Part shown: positions 38,224 through 46,301 of the stretch, piece by piece | Position numbering within the stretch: position 1 is the first letter of the stretch | Layout: the number at the start of each line of letters is the position of its first letter | DNA from: Saprospiraceae bacterium | GTDB taxonomy: Bacteria; Bacteroidota; Bacteroidia; Chitinophagales; Saprospiraceae | Length of the DNA stretch: 64,000 nt | NCBI GenBank assembly: GCA_016717655.1 | Contig: JADKFC010000013.1 | Location: forward strand, 62,001 to 126,000 | Direction: 5' to 3' | The notes under the pieces: model-generated | Seen by the model: only the letters and a program-made list of their open reading frames with translations | Told to the model about the DNA's origin: nothing | The model's database searches: none | Position numbers and translations under genes: made by a program

Positions 38224-38371
38224 AATCTAAATTTTAATTTTCCTAATGCTGATTAAAAAAATTCTTTGCCATTTGTGAAAATATATTGCCCTATAGAGCA
38301 GGACGCACATCTTTTCCGGATACAATACTGACTCCTCAGCTCCAGCACAGCCTGACTGTCGAGGGCAGATC

Positions 38372-39520
38372 TTACTTCAAAGCCCAGTTTGGCAAATTGG
38401 GAACAAATCTGGTTTTTTCAGGCGGCAAAGTCTGAATAATATCAAAAATGAGTTGGTCCTTTGCCATTGGATTTTGGGCATTGGCATAACTAAACCACAG
38501 GGGTAAAAACACATTTAAGACAATCATTTCCCGGGTGTCATTCGTAAACAAAGTGCTGGCAGGCAACAACTTTTGCCATCTTTTATCTTCGGGCAGAGCC
38601 ACCTCTAATATTTTATAAAGTTGGGCGGCACTTCTGCTATTGGTGACTTCACTTTGAAACCTGGACCTGGCACTCAGCAAGGCTGCCAGCTGAGACAGGC
38701 GTCGCACGGGCATTCCAGCAGCGCGCATTCCAAACCGCCTCCAGGCCGCTCTTTTCATAGTAGTGAGACCATATTTTTGCTCATAAAACCGAAATTCTCC
38801 CTGTAAATAGATTCGAAAATCGGGGTCGGGAACATCTTCCAGGCAATCACTTACCCCCAGTACCATGCTCAAAACAGCGAGGGGCTGATGCCGATTTCTT
38901 TCAATCAAAGCTAGCGGAAGCCGCATGGTTAGTTGCTCTCCACACGCCTTGTTTTCCCTACCCATCAGGTACATGCAAAGCAGCTTGTACATCCGGCCAT
39001 CCCAATCCAAATCGGTTTCCGTTGTTGATTTCTCAAATTCATCCCATCTCCGATCCAGCCTGGCGGTAACAAGGCTGTCTTTCCAAAGGGCAAAACGCGA
39101 AAAAGCCTCCCCGTTCAACAAAGACTGACAGGGCAGCCATGCCGGGGTTGATGTTATTTTGGCACACCTTGCCAATAAGTTGTTATCCACCAGATCACAC
39201 AACTCCAAGATTGGCACCCTGCCACCGGTGGGATCCCAGTCGTGTTTCCACACCACATGTAAGATCACGTTATCATAGGCCTCGTCTTTCTGGTGTCCGT
39301 GTTTGTGCCAGTCACTTGTCAGCACGTGCATTTCAATGTTGCCATGCCAGCTCAGCTCATCCAGCCTGACGGCAGCATGGATAAAATCCGGTCCTGACGC
39401 CCGGTTTCGGATGCCATATTGGAGGATTTCAATGGACTGGGCGTCAACAGTACAAAGGTTTTTGTGATTAAAATTCCGGGTGTTCCAGAAAAAGTAAATC
39501 CATTCTTCTGACATTTCCAT
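38372..39520 (-). CDS. DUF2851 family protein
   Basis: About 382 residues from the ATG at 39520 (MEMSEEWIYFFWN); the frame is open to 39586, but the family normally begins with this aromatic-rich segment. Conserved DUF2851 features include FNHKNLCTVDAQSIEILQYG, SGPDFIHAAVRLDEL, WHGNIEMHV and YDNVILHVVWKHD in the first 130 residues. The first part resembles a nuclease-like fold in which Asp, Glu and His recur, but I would not assign catalysis. No signal peptide or membrane helix. The family is widespread in Bacteroidota and has no established function. It is transcribed away from the PaaE-like gene. Confidence 0.85.
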   Translation of the reverse strand: MEMSEEWIYFFWNTRNFNHKNLCTVDAQSIEILQYGIRNRASGPDFIHAAVRLDELSWHGNIEMHVLTSDWHKHGHQKDEAYDNVILHVVWKHDWDPTGGRVPILELCDLVDNNLLARCAKITSTPAWLPCQSLLNGEAFSRFALWKDSLVTARLDRRWDEFEKSTTETDLDWDGRMYKLLCMYLMGRENKACGEQLTMRLPLALIERNRHQPLAVLSMVLGVSDCLEDVPDPDFRIYLQGEFRFYEQKYGLTTMKRAAWRRFGMRAAGMPVRRLSQLAALLSARSRFQSEVTNSRSAAQLYKILEVALPEDKRWQKLLPASTLFTNDTREMIVLNVFLPLWFSYANAQNPMAKDQLIFDIIQTLPPEKTRFVPNLPNWALK

Positions 39521-39566
39521 AACGTAGGTTTTGCGGGTGAATAGGGGGTAACTCAAAGCATTTCCG

Positions 39567-39574
39567 TACCTTTG
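39567..39574 (+). promoter_or_regulatory. -7 promoter box of the PaaE-like/tetR operon
   Basis: TACCTTTG, an exact TAnnTTTG match. Transcription would start around 39580, so the Met codon at 39572 cannot be the start and ATG 39596 is preferred. Confidence 0.55.
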
Positions 39575-39595
39575 CCGTACGAACATTCGTTAGGC
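39574..39595. promoter_or_regulatory. Palindromic operator candidate, probably for the adjacent TetR
   Basis: An interrupted palindrome, GCCnnACGAAnnTTCGTnnGGC, lies between the -7 box and ATG 39596. TetR-family proteins bind such 20-24-base inverted repeats over the transcription start. The second gene of the operon encodes a TetR protein, which suggests autoregulation. Binding is inferred. Confidence 0.55.
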
Positions 39596-40663
39596 ATGAG
39601 CACTACATTTTTTAAATTACCCGTTTTTGGGATAAACGCAGAAACGGCAGATTGTGTGCGGTTGGATTTTAAAATTCCGGCCGATTTAACAAAAGATTTT
39701 GAGTTTTCACCGGGTCAATACCTGACCTTTAAGGCCCAGTTGGGGGGTGAAGAAGTAAGAAGGTCTTACTCGCTATGTACCCTGCCGGAAGATGACATGT
39801 TGAGTGTAGCCGTTAAAAAAATCCCGGGCGGCTTATTTTCTTCTTACGTCAATGATGAGCTCAAGGTGGGTGATGTTTTGGAGGTAATGCCTCCCAGCGG
39901 TGGATTCACCCTGCCACATGCAGCAGAAAATACCAACAACTACGTTTTTTATGCAGCGGGCAGTGGTATTACCCCCTGCCTGTCGATGATACGATCCGTT
40001 TTGGCCCATCAGCCGGAAGCAGCAGTGAGTCTTTACTATGGCAATAAACATACAGACAGCATTATATTCAGAGAAGTGCTGGAGGGCTTAAAAAATCAAT
40101 ACATGGGCCGGTTTTCACTCCACCACATCCTTTCACAAGAAGCTCAGGATAGTCCACTGTTTTGTGGCAGGATCAATGAAGAGAAATGCCGTTTATTTGA
40201 ACAAAAATTGAATCGATACCCGGGGCAGAGTCAATACTTTTTATGTGGTCCCGCAGAGATGGTCTTTGAAGTAAAAGACTGTCTGACCCAGCTGGGAGTA
40301 GACAGCAAACACCTGCATTTTGAACTGTTCACTACAGCGGGCATGACCCCAACCAGGGTACAACAGGAAGAAAAGGTGAATGCCGAGGCTAAAATCAGGA
40401 TGAAGCTGGATGGCCTTGAATTTGAATTTGATTACACCGGAAATGAAACCAATATCCTCGATGCGGCTCTTAAAAATGGCGCTGACCTGCCCTTTGCCTG
40501 TAAAGGAGGGGTATGCAGTACTTGCAAGGCCCATTGTGATGAAGGAGAGGTGAGCATGGCGGTCAATTACGCACTGGAACCCGATGAAGTAGAAGCCGGC
40601 TATGTACTTACTTGCCAATCCAGTCCCAAAAGCAAGTTTGTCTACATCAATTTTGATAAGTGA
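39596..40663 (+). CDS. PaaE-like ferredoxin/flavin oxidoreductase (FNR domain plus 2Fe-2S)
   Basis: About 355 residues. An FAD-binding barrel (FSPGQYLTFKAQLGGEEVRRSYSLC near residues 38-62) is followed by an NAD(P)-binding domain (FYAAGSGITPCLSMIRS, YFLCGPAEMV) and a C-terminal plant-type 2Fe-2S ferredoxin domain with CKGGVCSTC and a final Cys in VLTCQS. This is the layout of PaaE, the reductase of the phenylacetyl-CoA epoxidase, but no paaABCD genes are in the window. It may serve another oxygenase or desaturase. Start chosen at 39596 because 39572 overlaps the promoter. Coupled to the TetR gene by a GTGA overlap. Confidence 0.87.
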   Translation: MSTTFFKLPVFGINAETADCVRLDFKIPADLTKDFEFSPGQYLTFKAQLGGEEVRRSYSLCTLPEDDMLSVAVKKIPGGLFSSYVNDELKVGDVLEVMPPSGGFTLPHAAENTNNYVFYAAGSGITPCLSMIRSVLAHQPEAAVSLYYGNKHTDSIIFREVLEGLKNQYMGRFSLHHILSQEAQDSPLFCGRINEEKCRLFEQKLNRYPGQSQYFLCGPAEMVFEVKDCLTQLGVDSKHLHFELFTTAGMTPTRVQQEEKVNAEAKIRMKLDGLEFEFDYTGNETNILDAALKNGADLPFACKGGVCSTCKAHCDEGEVSMAVNYALEPDEVEAGYVLTCQSSPKSKFVYINFDK

Positions 40664-41250
40664 CAGAGGTAAAAACAAAGATATTCAGGAAGGCAGAGAT
40701 CCTGGAGCAGGCGGCCCGCCTCTTTTTGGAGAGGGGATTTAAATCTACCTCGGTGCGCGACATTGCAGCAGCAGTAGGCATTGAAGCTTCCAGCCTGTAT
40801 TCACATATAAAATCCAAAGAAGACATCCTGGTTTTGTTGTGCGATGCCTGTGCAGAACGATATGCTGCTGCCTTTACAGTAATAATGGCTCAAGCCAAAG
40901 TATCAGGAAAAGAACAACTAAAGCAGATCTTGTCTTTTCACATCGACAATGCTTTTTTAGATCCCACTTCCAGCACTGTTTTTAGTGATGAATGGAAAAA
41001 CCTGCCCGCTGAAAGGATTGAAAAGTTTATGCTTGATAGAAAAATGTATGAAAACAAATGGCAGGCAGTGATTCAGGATTGTATTAAAGAAGGCAGCATC
41101 AGAGCGGGCGAGCCGGCCGTGATCATGAATACCCTCATATCCAGTGTAAGGTGGATCCACCACACCAAAAGAAAGTACGCTGAAGAAGAAAGATTGGCGG
41201 TCAAACAGACCATTCTGAACCTGCTTTTTGAGGGTTTGGATAAGGGCTAA
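40660..41250 (+). CDS. TetR/AcrR family transcriptional regulator
   Basis: A 196-residue regulator starting at a GTG that overlaps the upstream stop by 4 bases. The N-terminal helix-turn-helix spans residues ~8-55 (ILEQAARLFLERGFKSTSV, RDIAAAVGIEASSLYSHIKS). The C-terminal ligand-binding domain is all-helical and of the PaaR/FadR-like type. It probably represses its own operon by binding the palindrome at 39574-39595, with an acyl-CoA or related ligand relieving repression; the ligand is inferred from family members linked to PaaE-like genes. A strong terminator follows. Confidence 0.88.
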   Translation: MTEVKTKIFRKAEILEQAARLFLERGFKSTSVRDIAAAVGIEASSLYSHIKSKEDILVLLCDACAERYAAAFTVIMAQAKVSGKEQLKQILSFHIDNAFLDPTSSTVFSDEWKNLPAERIEKFMLDRKMYENKWQAVIQDCIKEGSIRAGEPAVIMNTLISSVRWIHHTKRKYAEEERLAVKQTILNLLFEGLDKG

Positions 41251-41257
41251 AAAATCA

Positions 41258-41288
41258 AAAGCCCTGGCTGACTTTTCAGCAGGGCTTT
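41258..41288. terminator. Bidirectional terminator between tetR and the secreted-protein gene
   Basis: Arms at 41258-41271 and 41276-41288 pair (AAAGCCCT with AGGGCTTT, one bulge, CTGA with TCAG) around a CTTT loop. A-rich sequence on one side and T-rich on the other suit both convergent genes. Confidence 0.8.
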
Positions 41289-41312
41289 GAAATTCAAATC
41301 GTTAAAGCCACA

Positions 41313-41888
41313 TTATTTCTTGATGGCACGATGCGTAAACGTATCATTGCCGTTGGAATATTCTATGGTGTAATTGCCTTTGTCAAGTCTTGACACATCG
41401 TAGGCTCTTTCAACAACGGGTTTTTCAATTTTTTCATTAAAAACCTTGTTGCCGTTTTCATCAAAAATGGCCACTTCTGTTGCTTGGTTCAAGGCCAGGC
41501 CCTGTACCTTCCAAATGTTGGCATCTGTCTTAAATACCGGTCTGAAAGTTTCAGCAGTTGATGGATTGACCACAACTCCTTCATTGGAAATAACCAGGGT
41601 CTGCTCTGCCAATTTTAAGCCGTCCTCTACCACAAAACCATATTGGCCCTGGGCAAGTCCTGACAAATCGTATTTACGGTTTCCGCTTGGGTTCTGAATT
41701 TTTTCAGAAAAAACGGTAACTCCTGCCATGTCTTTGATAGAAACTACAATTTTGTCAGATTTCCATGCATTGAGGTGCAGAATGATAGAACGACTGTCGT
41801 TACTTTTCAAAAATGTTGGGGTTTTTGCCGCAAGTGAAGCTGTAGCCAATACCATTGTAATGGCAATTGTGATTGCGTTAATTCTCAT
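41313..41888 (-). CDS. Small secreted protein with two CTD-like beta-sandwich repeats, function unknown
   Basis: 191 residues. A signal peptide (INAITIAITMVLATASLAA) is followed by two homologous ~55-residue modules: VSIKDMAGVTVFSEKI...KYDLSGLAQGQYGFVV (residues ~48-100) and VAIFDENGNKVFNEKI...AYDVSRLDKGNYTIEY (about 138-180). Each resembles the beta-sandwich of T9SS type-A C-terminal domains, and the protein ends in a Lys-Lys, but there is no cargo domain. I do not recognise a named family beyond DUF3244-like secreted proteins. Its promoter is divergent from the AraC regulator gene, so that regulator may control it. Confidence 0.75.
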   Translation of the reverse strand: MRINAITIAITMVLATASLAAKTPTFLKSNDSRSIILHLNAWKSDKIVVSIKDMAGVTVFSEKIQNPSGNRKYDLSGLAQGQYGFVVEDGLKLAEQTLVISNEGVVVNPSTAETFRPVFKTDANIWKVQGLALNQATEVAIFDENGNKVFNEKIEKPVVERAYDVSRLDKGNYTIEYSNGNDTFTHRAIKK

Positions 41889-41924
41889 AATTTAAAAATT
41901 TAAGTTTTGTAATAATCTCTGGTG

Positions 41925-41932
41925 CAAAGATA
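41925..41932 (-). promoter_or_regulatory. -7 promoter box of the secreted two-repeat protein
   Basis: Minus-strand TATCTTTG, exact TAnnTTTG, 36 bases before ATG 41888. The gap 41889-42064 to the divergent AraC gene holds promoters for both genes. Confidence 0.5.
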
Positions 41933-42019
41933 TGTAGGTTAAACCACCAGCACTACATTGATATTTCCCAATACATGTGGTATTTTAACCTTTGAACTAA
42001 ATAATTCAAAATTATTTGT

Positions 42020-42027
42020 TAATTTTG
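42020..42027 (+). promoter_or_regulatory. -7 promoter box of the AraC-family gene
   Basis: TAATTTTG matches TAnnTTTG and gives a leader of roughly 30 bases to ATG 42065. A TTTG at 41991-41994 lies 25 bases upstream, slightly more than the usual -33 spacing. Confidence 0.4.
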
Positions 42028-42064
42028 TGCAATCTTTGTTTTAATTGCCATATAATATTTTGTC

Positions 42065-42944
42065 ATGAACCAACATCCTGAACTCGAACGTATTGAGCCT
42101 TCTTATGGTAATTCCTTTGCTTTGAGAAAATTTGAATCGGGCATTAAGGAAAACATAGCCCCTAAATGGCATTTTCATCCTGAAATTGAACTTGTTTTCA
42201 TAGAAAATGGCAGTGGCAAACGCCACATAGGCAACCACATCTCTCAATATTCCAACGGAGACCTCATCATGGTAGGTCCCAACCTGCCCCATTTTGGTTT
42301 TACAGATCGCTTTTCGGGCACCAAAAAAGAAATCATCGTTCAATTCAGAGAAGACTTTATGGGAACCGGCATCTTTGATAAAATAGAACTCTCTCCAATA
42401 GGTCGACTTTTTGAAAAATCGAAGTCGGGTCTTTCCTTTTTCGGAAATACCAAAACAGAGGTGGGCCAGCGTCTGGAAAGTCTGTTTTATATGAACAATT
42501 TTGAAAAATTAACCGAATTGTTTAAGATTTTATACCTGCTCTCTCAGTCACGGGAGGTAGACTTGCTTAATGCAGCCGGGGTAGTGCTCGAAACTACACC
42601 CCAGAGAGCCACGCAGCTAGATGAAGTCTTTTCTTTTATTCGCAAAGAGTTTCACAATGAAATCAGACTGGAAAGTGTAGCTGCCCTGATCAATATGACG
42701 GTGCCTTCGTTTTGCAGATTTTTCAAAAAATACGGGTAAAACTTTTGTGGCCTTCCTCAATGATTTTAGAATCACCCATGCCTGCAAACTATTGGCAGAA
42801 ACGACCAGCCCCATCACGGACATCTGTTTTGAGTCGGGTTTTAACAATTTTTCGCACTTCAATGCCTGTTTTAGGGCAACTACCGGCATGAGCCCTACTG
42901 CCTACAGAAAACATCTGAGGCTTACGGTTGTCCACGATGTTTAG
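42065..42944 (+). CDS. AraC-family transcriptional regulator with cupin domain, frameshifted
   Basis: The N-terminal frame encodes a cupin sensor domain (WHFHPEIELVFIENGSGKRH near residues 36-56) and the first HTH of the AraC domain, ending RFFKKYG at 42739. The second frame resumes at TGKTFVAFLNDFRITHACK and continues through the second HTH (ITDICFESGFNNFSHFNACF). The join reproduces the AraC consensus, so the break is a frameshift at about 42725-42737 (two bases missing or one extra). Total would be about 292 residues, normal for the family. It is divergent from the secreted two-repeat protein gene. The stop overlaps the convergent mvaA stop by 4 bases. If the frameshift is real, DNA binding would be lost. 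Confidence 0.88.
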
Positions 42945-44254
42945 TGGGATTCCAAAAAATCCCTCACTGCACTGTGCGAAACCACTTTATCGGAAAAATA
43001 GTCAACGGCAGCCAACGCCTGCTCTTCAGTGGCTGCCAAATGGGCCAGGATGTTTTTTAAGTGCATCTTCATGTGTCCTTTTTGAATGCCCGTCGTAACC
43101 AGGCTCCTCAAGGCGGCAAAGTTTTGTGCCAAGCCTGTGCTGGCTATGATGGACATCAAGGTAGTAGCATCGGGGTTGCCCAAAATTTCAAGCGACAACT
43201 TTGACAAAGGATGTAAGGCCGTAAGACCCCCAACTGTACCCAAGGCCAACGGTACTTCTAATTCAAAATAAAAGCTATCGTCCGTCAGCTCACATCTCGA
43301 CAAGCTTTGGTATTTACCGCTTCTGGCAGCATAGGCGTGACCCGATGCCTCAATAGCCCGGAAGTCGTTGCCGGTGGCCATAACCACCGCATCTATGCCG
43401 TTGTATATACCCTTGTTGTGGGTAGTGGCTCTGAATACATCAGATCGCGCAATATCTACAGCGGTTTTAAATTTTTTGGACAAGGCCAGAATATCTTCAG
43501 CCTCATTGTTGCTGATGGTCAACTCACTGACCGGGCATGTTACCCATGCCTTTACTGTACACTCCGGTGTATAATTAGAAAGAATAGACATTACTATTTG
43601 CAGTGGTCCATACTTTTCAGCAAGCTCCGCCTTTTGTTCAAACCAGATCTCGAGGCAGGAGGCATATGTTTCTAAAACCGTATTGATAAAGTTGGCACCC
43701 ATGCTATTGCATGTTTCAAATTCAGCCATCAATTGATAGGTATGGTCCATGCCATCCACCTGTTTAAAATACAGCTTGCGAAGGCCACCACCTCTTGCTT
43801 CCATATTGGCAGTGAGGTGGGCGCTGTGTTGGATCAGGTCTTGCTTGATCTCTTCTTCAAAATGCTGTAAGGTCTTGAAGTCGCCACCCCAGGTAAAGCT
43901 GATGTGTCCTACCTTTTGGGTATCGATGATGTGGGTATGAAAGCCTCCTCTACTTTGCCAAAACTTGGCTGCCGAAGAGGCTGCTGCTACTACACTGCTT
44001 TCTTCAATGACCATAGGCACTGCATACATCTTTCCATCAATCAGAAAATTGGGTGCAATACCCATAGGCAGAACATAATTGCCAATGGTGTTTTCGCTAA
44101 AGCCGTCGTGCAGCTTTTGTAAACTTTTATCACTCAGCTGATATTGGGCAAGAACAGCTTCCGCATCTTTATCTCCACCACAATAATTTTCAGCCAGCCA
44201 GCCTATTTTTTCAGCCTTCGTTAGTTTTGAAAATCCAGCTATCGTTTTAGCCAT
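42941..44254 (-). CDS. mvaA: Hydroxymethylglutaryl-CoA reductase, class II
   Basis: A 437-residue class II HMG-CoA reductase, soluble and without membrane anchor. Motifs include ENTIGNYVLPMGIAPNF, VIEESSVVAAAS with the catalytic Glu, NSMGANFINT, THNKGIYNGIDAV with the catalytic Lys, and ATGNDFRAIEASGHAYA with the catalytic Asp. GTVGGLTALHPLSK is the C-terminal block. It makes mevalonate, the committed isoprenoid precursor. The gene overlaps fni by 8 bases, and together they give two mevalonate-pathway enzymes. The remaining kinases and decarboxylase are not in the window. Confidence 0.95.
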   Translation of the reverse strand: MAKTIAGFSKLTKAEKIGWLAENYCGGDKDAEAVLAQYQLSDKSLQKLHDGFSENTIGNYVLPMGIAPNFLIDGKMYAVPMVIEESSVVAAASSAAKFWQSRGGFHTHIIDTQKVGHISFTWGGDFKTLQHFEEEIKQDLIQHSAHLTANMEARGGGLRKLYFKQVDGMDHTYQLMAEFETCNSMGANFINTVLETYASCLEIWFEQKAELAEKYGPLQIVMSILSNYTPECTVKAWVTCPVSELTISNNEAEDILALSKKFKTAVDIARSDVFRATTHNKGIYNGIDAVVMATGNDFRAIEASGHAYAARSGKYQSLSRCELTDDSFYFELEVPLALGTVGGLTALHPLSKLSLEILGNPDATTLMSIIASTGLAQNFAALRSLVTTGIQKGHMKMHLKNILAHLAATEEQALAAVDYFSDKVVSHSAVRDFLESH

Positions 44255-45268
44255 TGGTCCCCTGATTTTTATGTTTCAAAAACTGGCGGGCCATGGCCAT
44301 TCCTTCTATTTGTGTCCTGGCGTACTGCTGCAGTTGCTCATAGCTTCCCAGTGCTTGTTTTAAGAAGGCCGAAGCTTGTCCGTAAATGGCAATGGCCTTG
44401 CACTGGTCTACCAGGGATATGCCATCCAGAAAGGAATTGACACCACCTGAAATAATTACCTGCTGGCAGGCTACCGACCCCTTTTCAAGGATCTCATTAA
44501 CGTAGGTCACCATTTCAGCCGCGGTATGGCCTACAAAAGCCATGGCTGCCTTTTGGTCTGCCTGTCCGGTAGCATCCCGCATCATTTCCAGCTTTGAAAA
44601 ATTGGTACCTCCAAAAGCAGCAAATTCTATGGCATCCAAGGGCAATTGCATCAAGGCTGCCAAACTCGCAGGCCCCATGCCATGTCCTACTTCTTTCACA
44701 ATGAGTCTGAGTCCGGTCTTATTCAACAACAATTCTATGGTCTTCAAGGGTGGCTCGGTGTAGCGGTCGCCTTCCGGTTGGAACCACTCCTGCAACGGAT
44801 TGATGTGCACAATCAGCCCGTCAGCACTTAATTTACCCACCAAATCCACCATTCGTTGCTCTTCACCCTCCTTTAGTAGGGCCTCAATTTGAGCAATACC
44901 CAAATTGGCGTACAAGGGACGGTCAACCATCAATGGTCGTACATTAAAATCTTCAAAAAACCGATCGTCGTACAACAATGACCTGCACGAACCCAGGCCC
45001 ATACCCAAGCCAAATTCTTGGCACATGGCAGCCAGGTTGCGATTGATGTGCCTTGCTTTTTCGGTGCCGCCAGTCATGCTTGAAACCCACAGCGGCGCTC
45101 CAAAGTCAAAACCTACAAAACGGCAAGCCAATTTTTGGATATCGGGTGTATTTCCTGAAAACAGGGTTCATACTCAAAACGGTCGTCTGCCAAAGGGGTT
45201 TGTGACTCAAAAGCCAGTGCTATGTGGTCATTTTTCCTCGATGATGCGGTTGGATCCTGGTCTTGCAT
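44247..45268 (-). CDS. fni: Isopentenyl-diphosphate delta-isomerase type 2, frameshifted
   Basis: The FMN-dependent type 2 isomerase interconverts IPP and DMAPP. The long frame (44247-45131) has APLWVSSMTGGTE, GMGLGSCRSLL, IVKEVGHGMG and ISGGVNSFLDG. Its N-terminus is missing in that frame. Upstream, in another frame from ATG 45268, the expected start appears: RKNDHIALAFESQ, RFEYEPCFQEIHPISKNW. The frames join at about 45121-45127, where one base seems missing (a shortened C run). The repaired product is about 340 residues, the usual length. A -7 box 16 bases upstream of ATG 45268 supports the start. It overlaps mvaA by 8 bases. Confidence 0.92.
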
Positions 45269-45284
45269 TTGTTGATTTGGTTGG

Positions 45285-45292
45285 CAAAATTA
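45285..45292 (-). promoter_or_regulatory. -7 promoter box of fni-mvaA
   Basis: Minus-strand TAATTTTG matches TAnnTTTG, 16 bases before ATG 45268. The 301-base gap 45269-45569 otherwise holds no gene that I can support. Confidence 0.45.
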
Positions 45293-45569
45293 CCATTCTT
45301 TCCACTTTGAGAGGCCCTTCTTCTCACATCTTGCTGTTGATGTTCAAAAAAACTTGCAAAATGGAACCTTTTTCAAAGCCTGAAAAATAGTATTTCGTTA
45401 GTAACATCATTCGATTAATAAAGTTTAACAGACTGTTGTTCAGCCATATAATAGGAATCGATTTCAAAAAACCAGGCATTTGTTAAGTTTTGGCCCTGGA
45501 TTGAATTTTTTGGCTCTCTTTTTCGTTAGGCGAGTAAGAAGGTTTATAATTACAAAATCATTCCACAAA

Positions 45570-45812
45570 ATGAAGATTGGGCAGTATTTCAAATACCTCA
45601 TCATTGGCCCTGTAAGGATGTATCAGATTTTCCTGAGTCCGTTGTTGGGAAAAAACTGCCGTTACAATCCCACCTGCAGCCACTATATGATCCAGGCTGT
45701 AGAAGAATGGGGTCCTATCAAAGGTACCTGGCTTGGCTTGCGAAGAATTGGCAGATGCCATCCCTGGGGAGGTATGGGTAATGACCCGGTACCCAAAAAA
45801 GGAAAAAAATAG
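45570..45812 (+). CDS. yidD: Membrane protein insertion efficiency factor YidD
   Basis: An 80-residue protein: KIGQYFKYLIIGPVRMYQIF is an amphipathic/hydrophobic start, followed by the family's CRYNPTCSHYMIQAVEEWGP core and RCHPWGGMGNDPVP. YidD assists YidC-dependent insertion at the inner membrane. The frame is open from 45480, but the first 30 residues are not family-like; ATG 45570 gives the standard length and start. No YidC, RnpA or RpmH neighbours as in many phyla. Confidence 0.93.
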   Translation: MKIGQYFKYLIIGPVRMYQIFLSPLLGKNCRYNPTCSHYMIQAVEEWGPIKGTWLGLRRIGRCHPWGGMGNDPVPKKGKK

Positions 45813-45869
45813 AGCCTCAGCTGCAATCACGGCAAAAAGTCATTACCCATTGTTTTCCCTTAATTTCTT

Positions 45870-45877
45870 TACCTTTG
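45870..45877 (+). promoter_or_regulatory. -7 promoter box of the SPOR-rodA operon
   Basis: TACCTTTG, an exact TAnnTTTG match, just 4 bases before ATG 45882. Transcription would start at about the start codon, suggesting a leaderless message. Confidence 0.55.
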
Positions 45878-45881
45878 CACC

Positions 45882-46301
45882 ATGTTTACAAGTATCATCC
45901 AAAAAGTCCGGCTGGTTATTTTATTGACAGTTGTGGTCAATCTAACTGCCTATGCACAAGCTCCGGGCAAGGTGGTATTTGAAGAACAAGCCTCCGTAAG
46001 CCGGGCCTTTGAAAATTTTGTAGCAAAAAACAGGGCAGAACCTACCATAAGAGGCTGGCGCATCCAGATCATCTCAACCGACGATAGAAGGGAGATGGAA
46101 AACATCAGAGGTCGTTTTGCAGCACTTTATCCGGGTGTGCCTTCGGCATGGAAACACGTTAGTCCCTACTACCACATCAGGGTCGGGGCCTACCGTACCA
46201 AAAATGAGATGATGCAATTCCTGACTGAAATAAAGAAGGAATTTCCTGCCGCCATCCCGGTTCAGGACGATATTCAGAAATACGACTTAATTCCCTATTA
46301 A
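45882..46301 (+). CDS. Secreted SPOR-domain protein
   Basis: A 139-residue protein. A signal peptide (LVILLTVVVNLTAYAQ) is followed by a short linker and a SPOR-like peptidoglycan-binding fold: GWRIQIISTDDRREMENIRGR and YYHIRVGAYRTKNEMMQFL, with the typical alternating strand-helix pattern. SPOR domains bind denuded glycan strands at division or growth sites. Its stop codon shares a base with the rodA start (TAATG), so it is translationally coupled to the cell-elongation protein RodA and probably acts in wall growth. The SPOR call rests on fold pattern and partner. Confidence 0.8.
   Translation: MFTSIIQKVRLVILLTVVVNLTAYAQAPGKVVFEEQASVSRAFENFVAKNRAEPTIRGWRIQIISTDDRREMENIRGRFAALYPGVPSAWKHVSPYYHIRVGAYRTKNEMMQFLTEIKKEFPAAIPVQDDIQKYDLIPY

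Noticed and set aside
44905..45390. 161-codon plus-strand ORF
   Set aside because: Overlaps the N-terminal half of fni and its promoter on the other strand; fni sequence is conserved, this is not.
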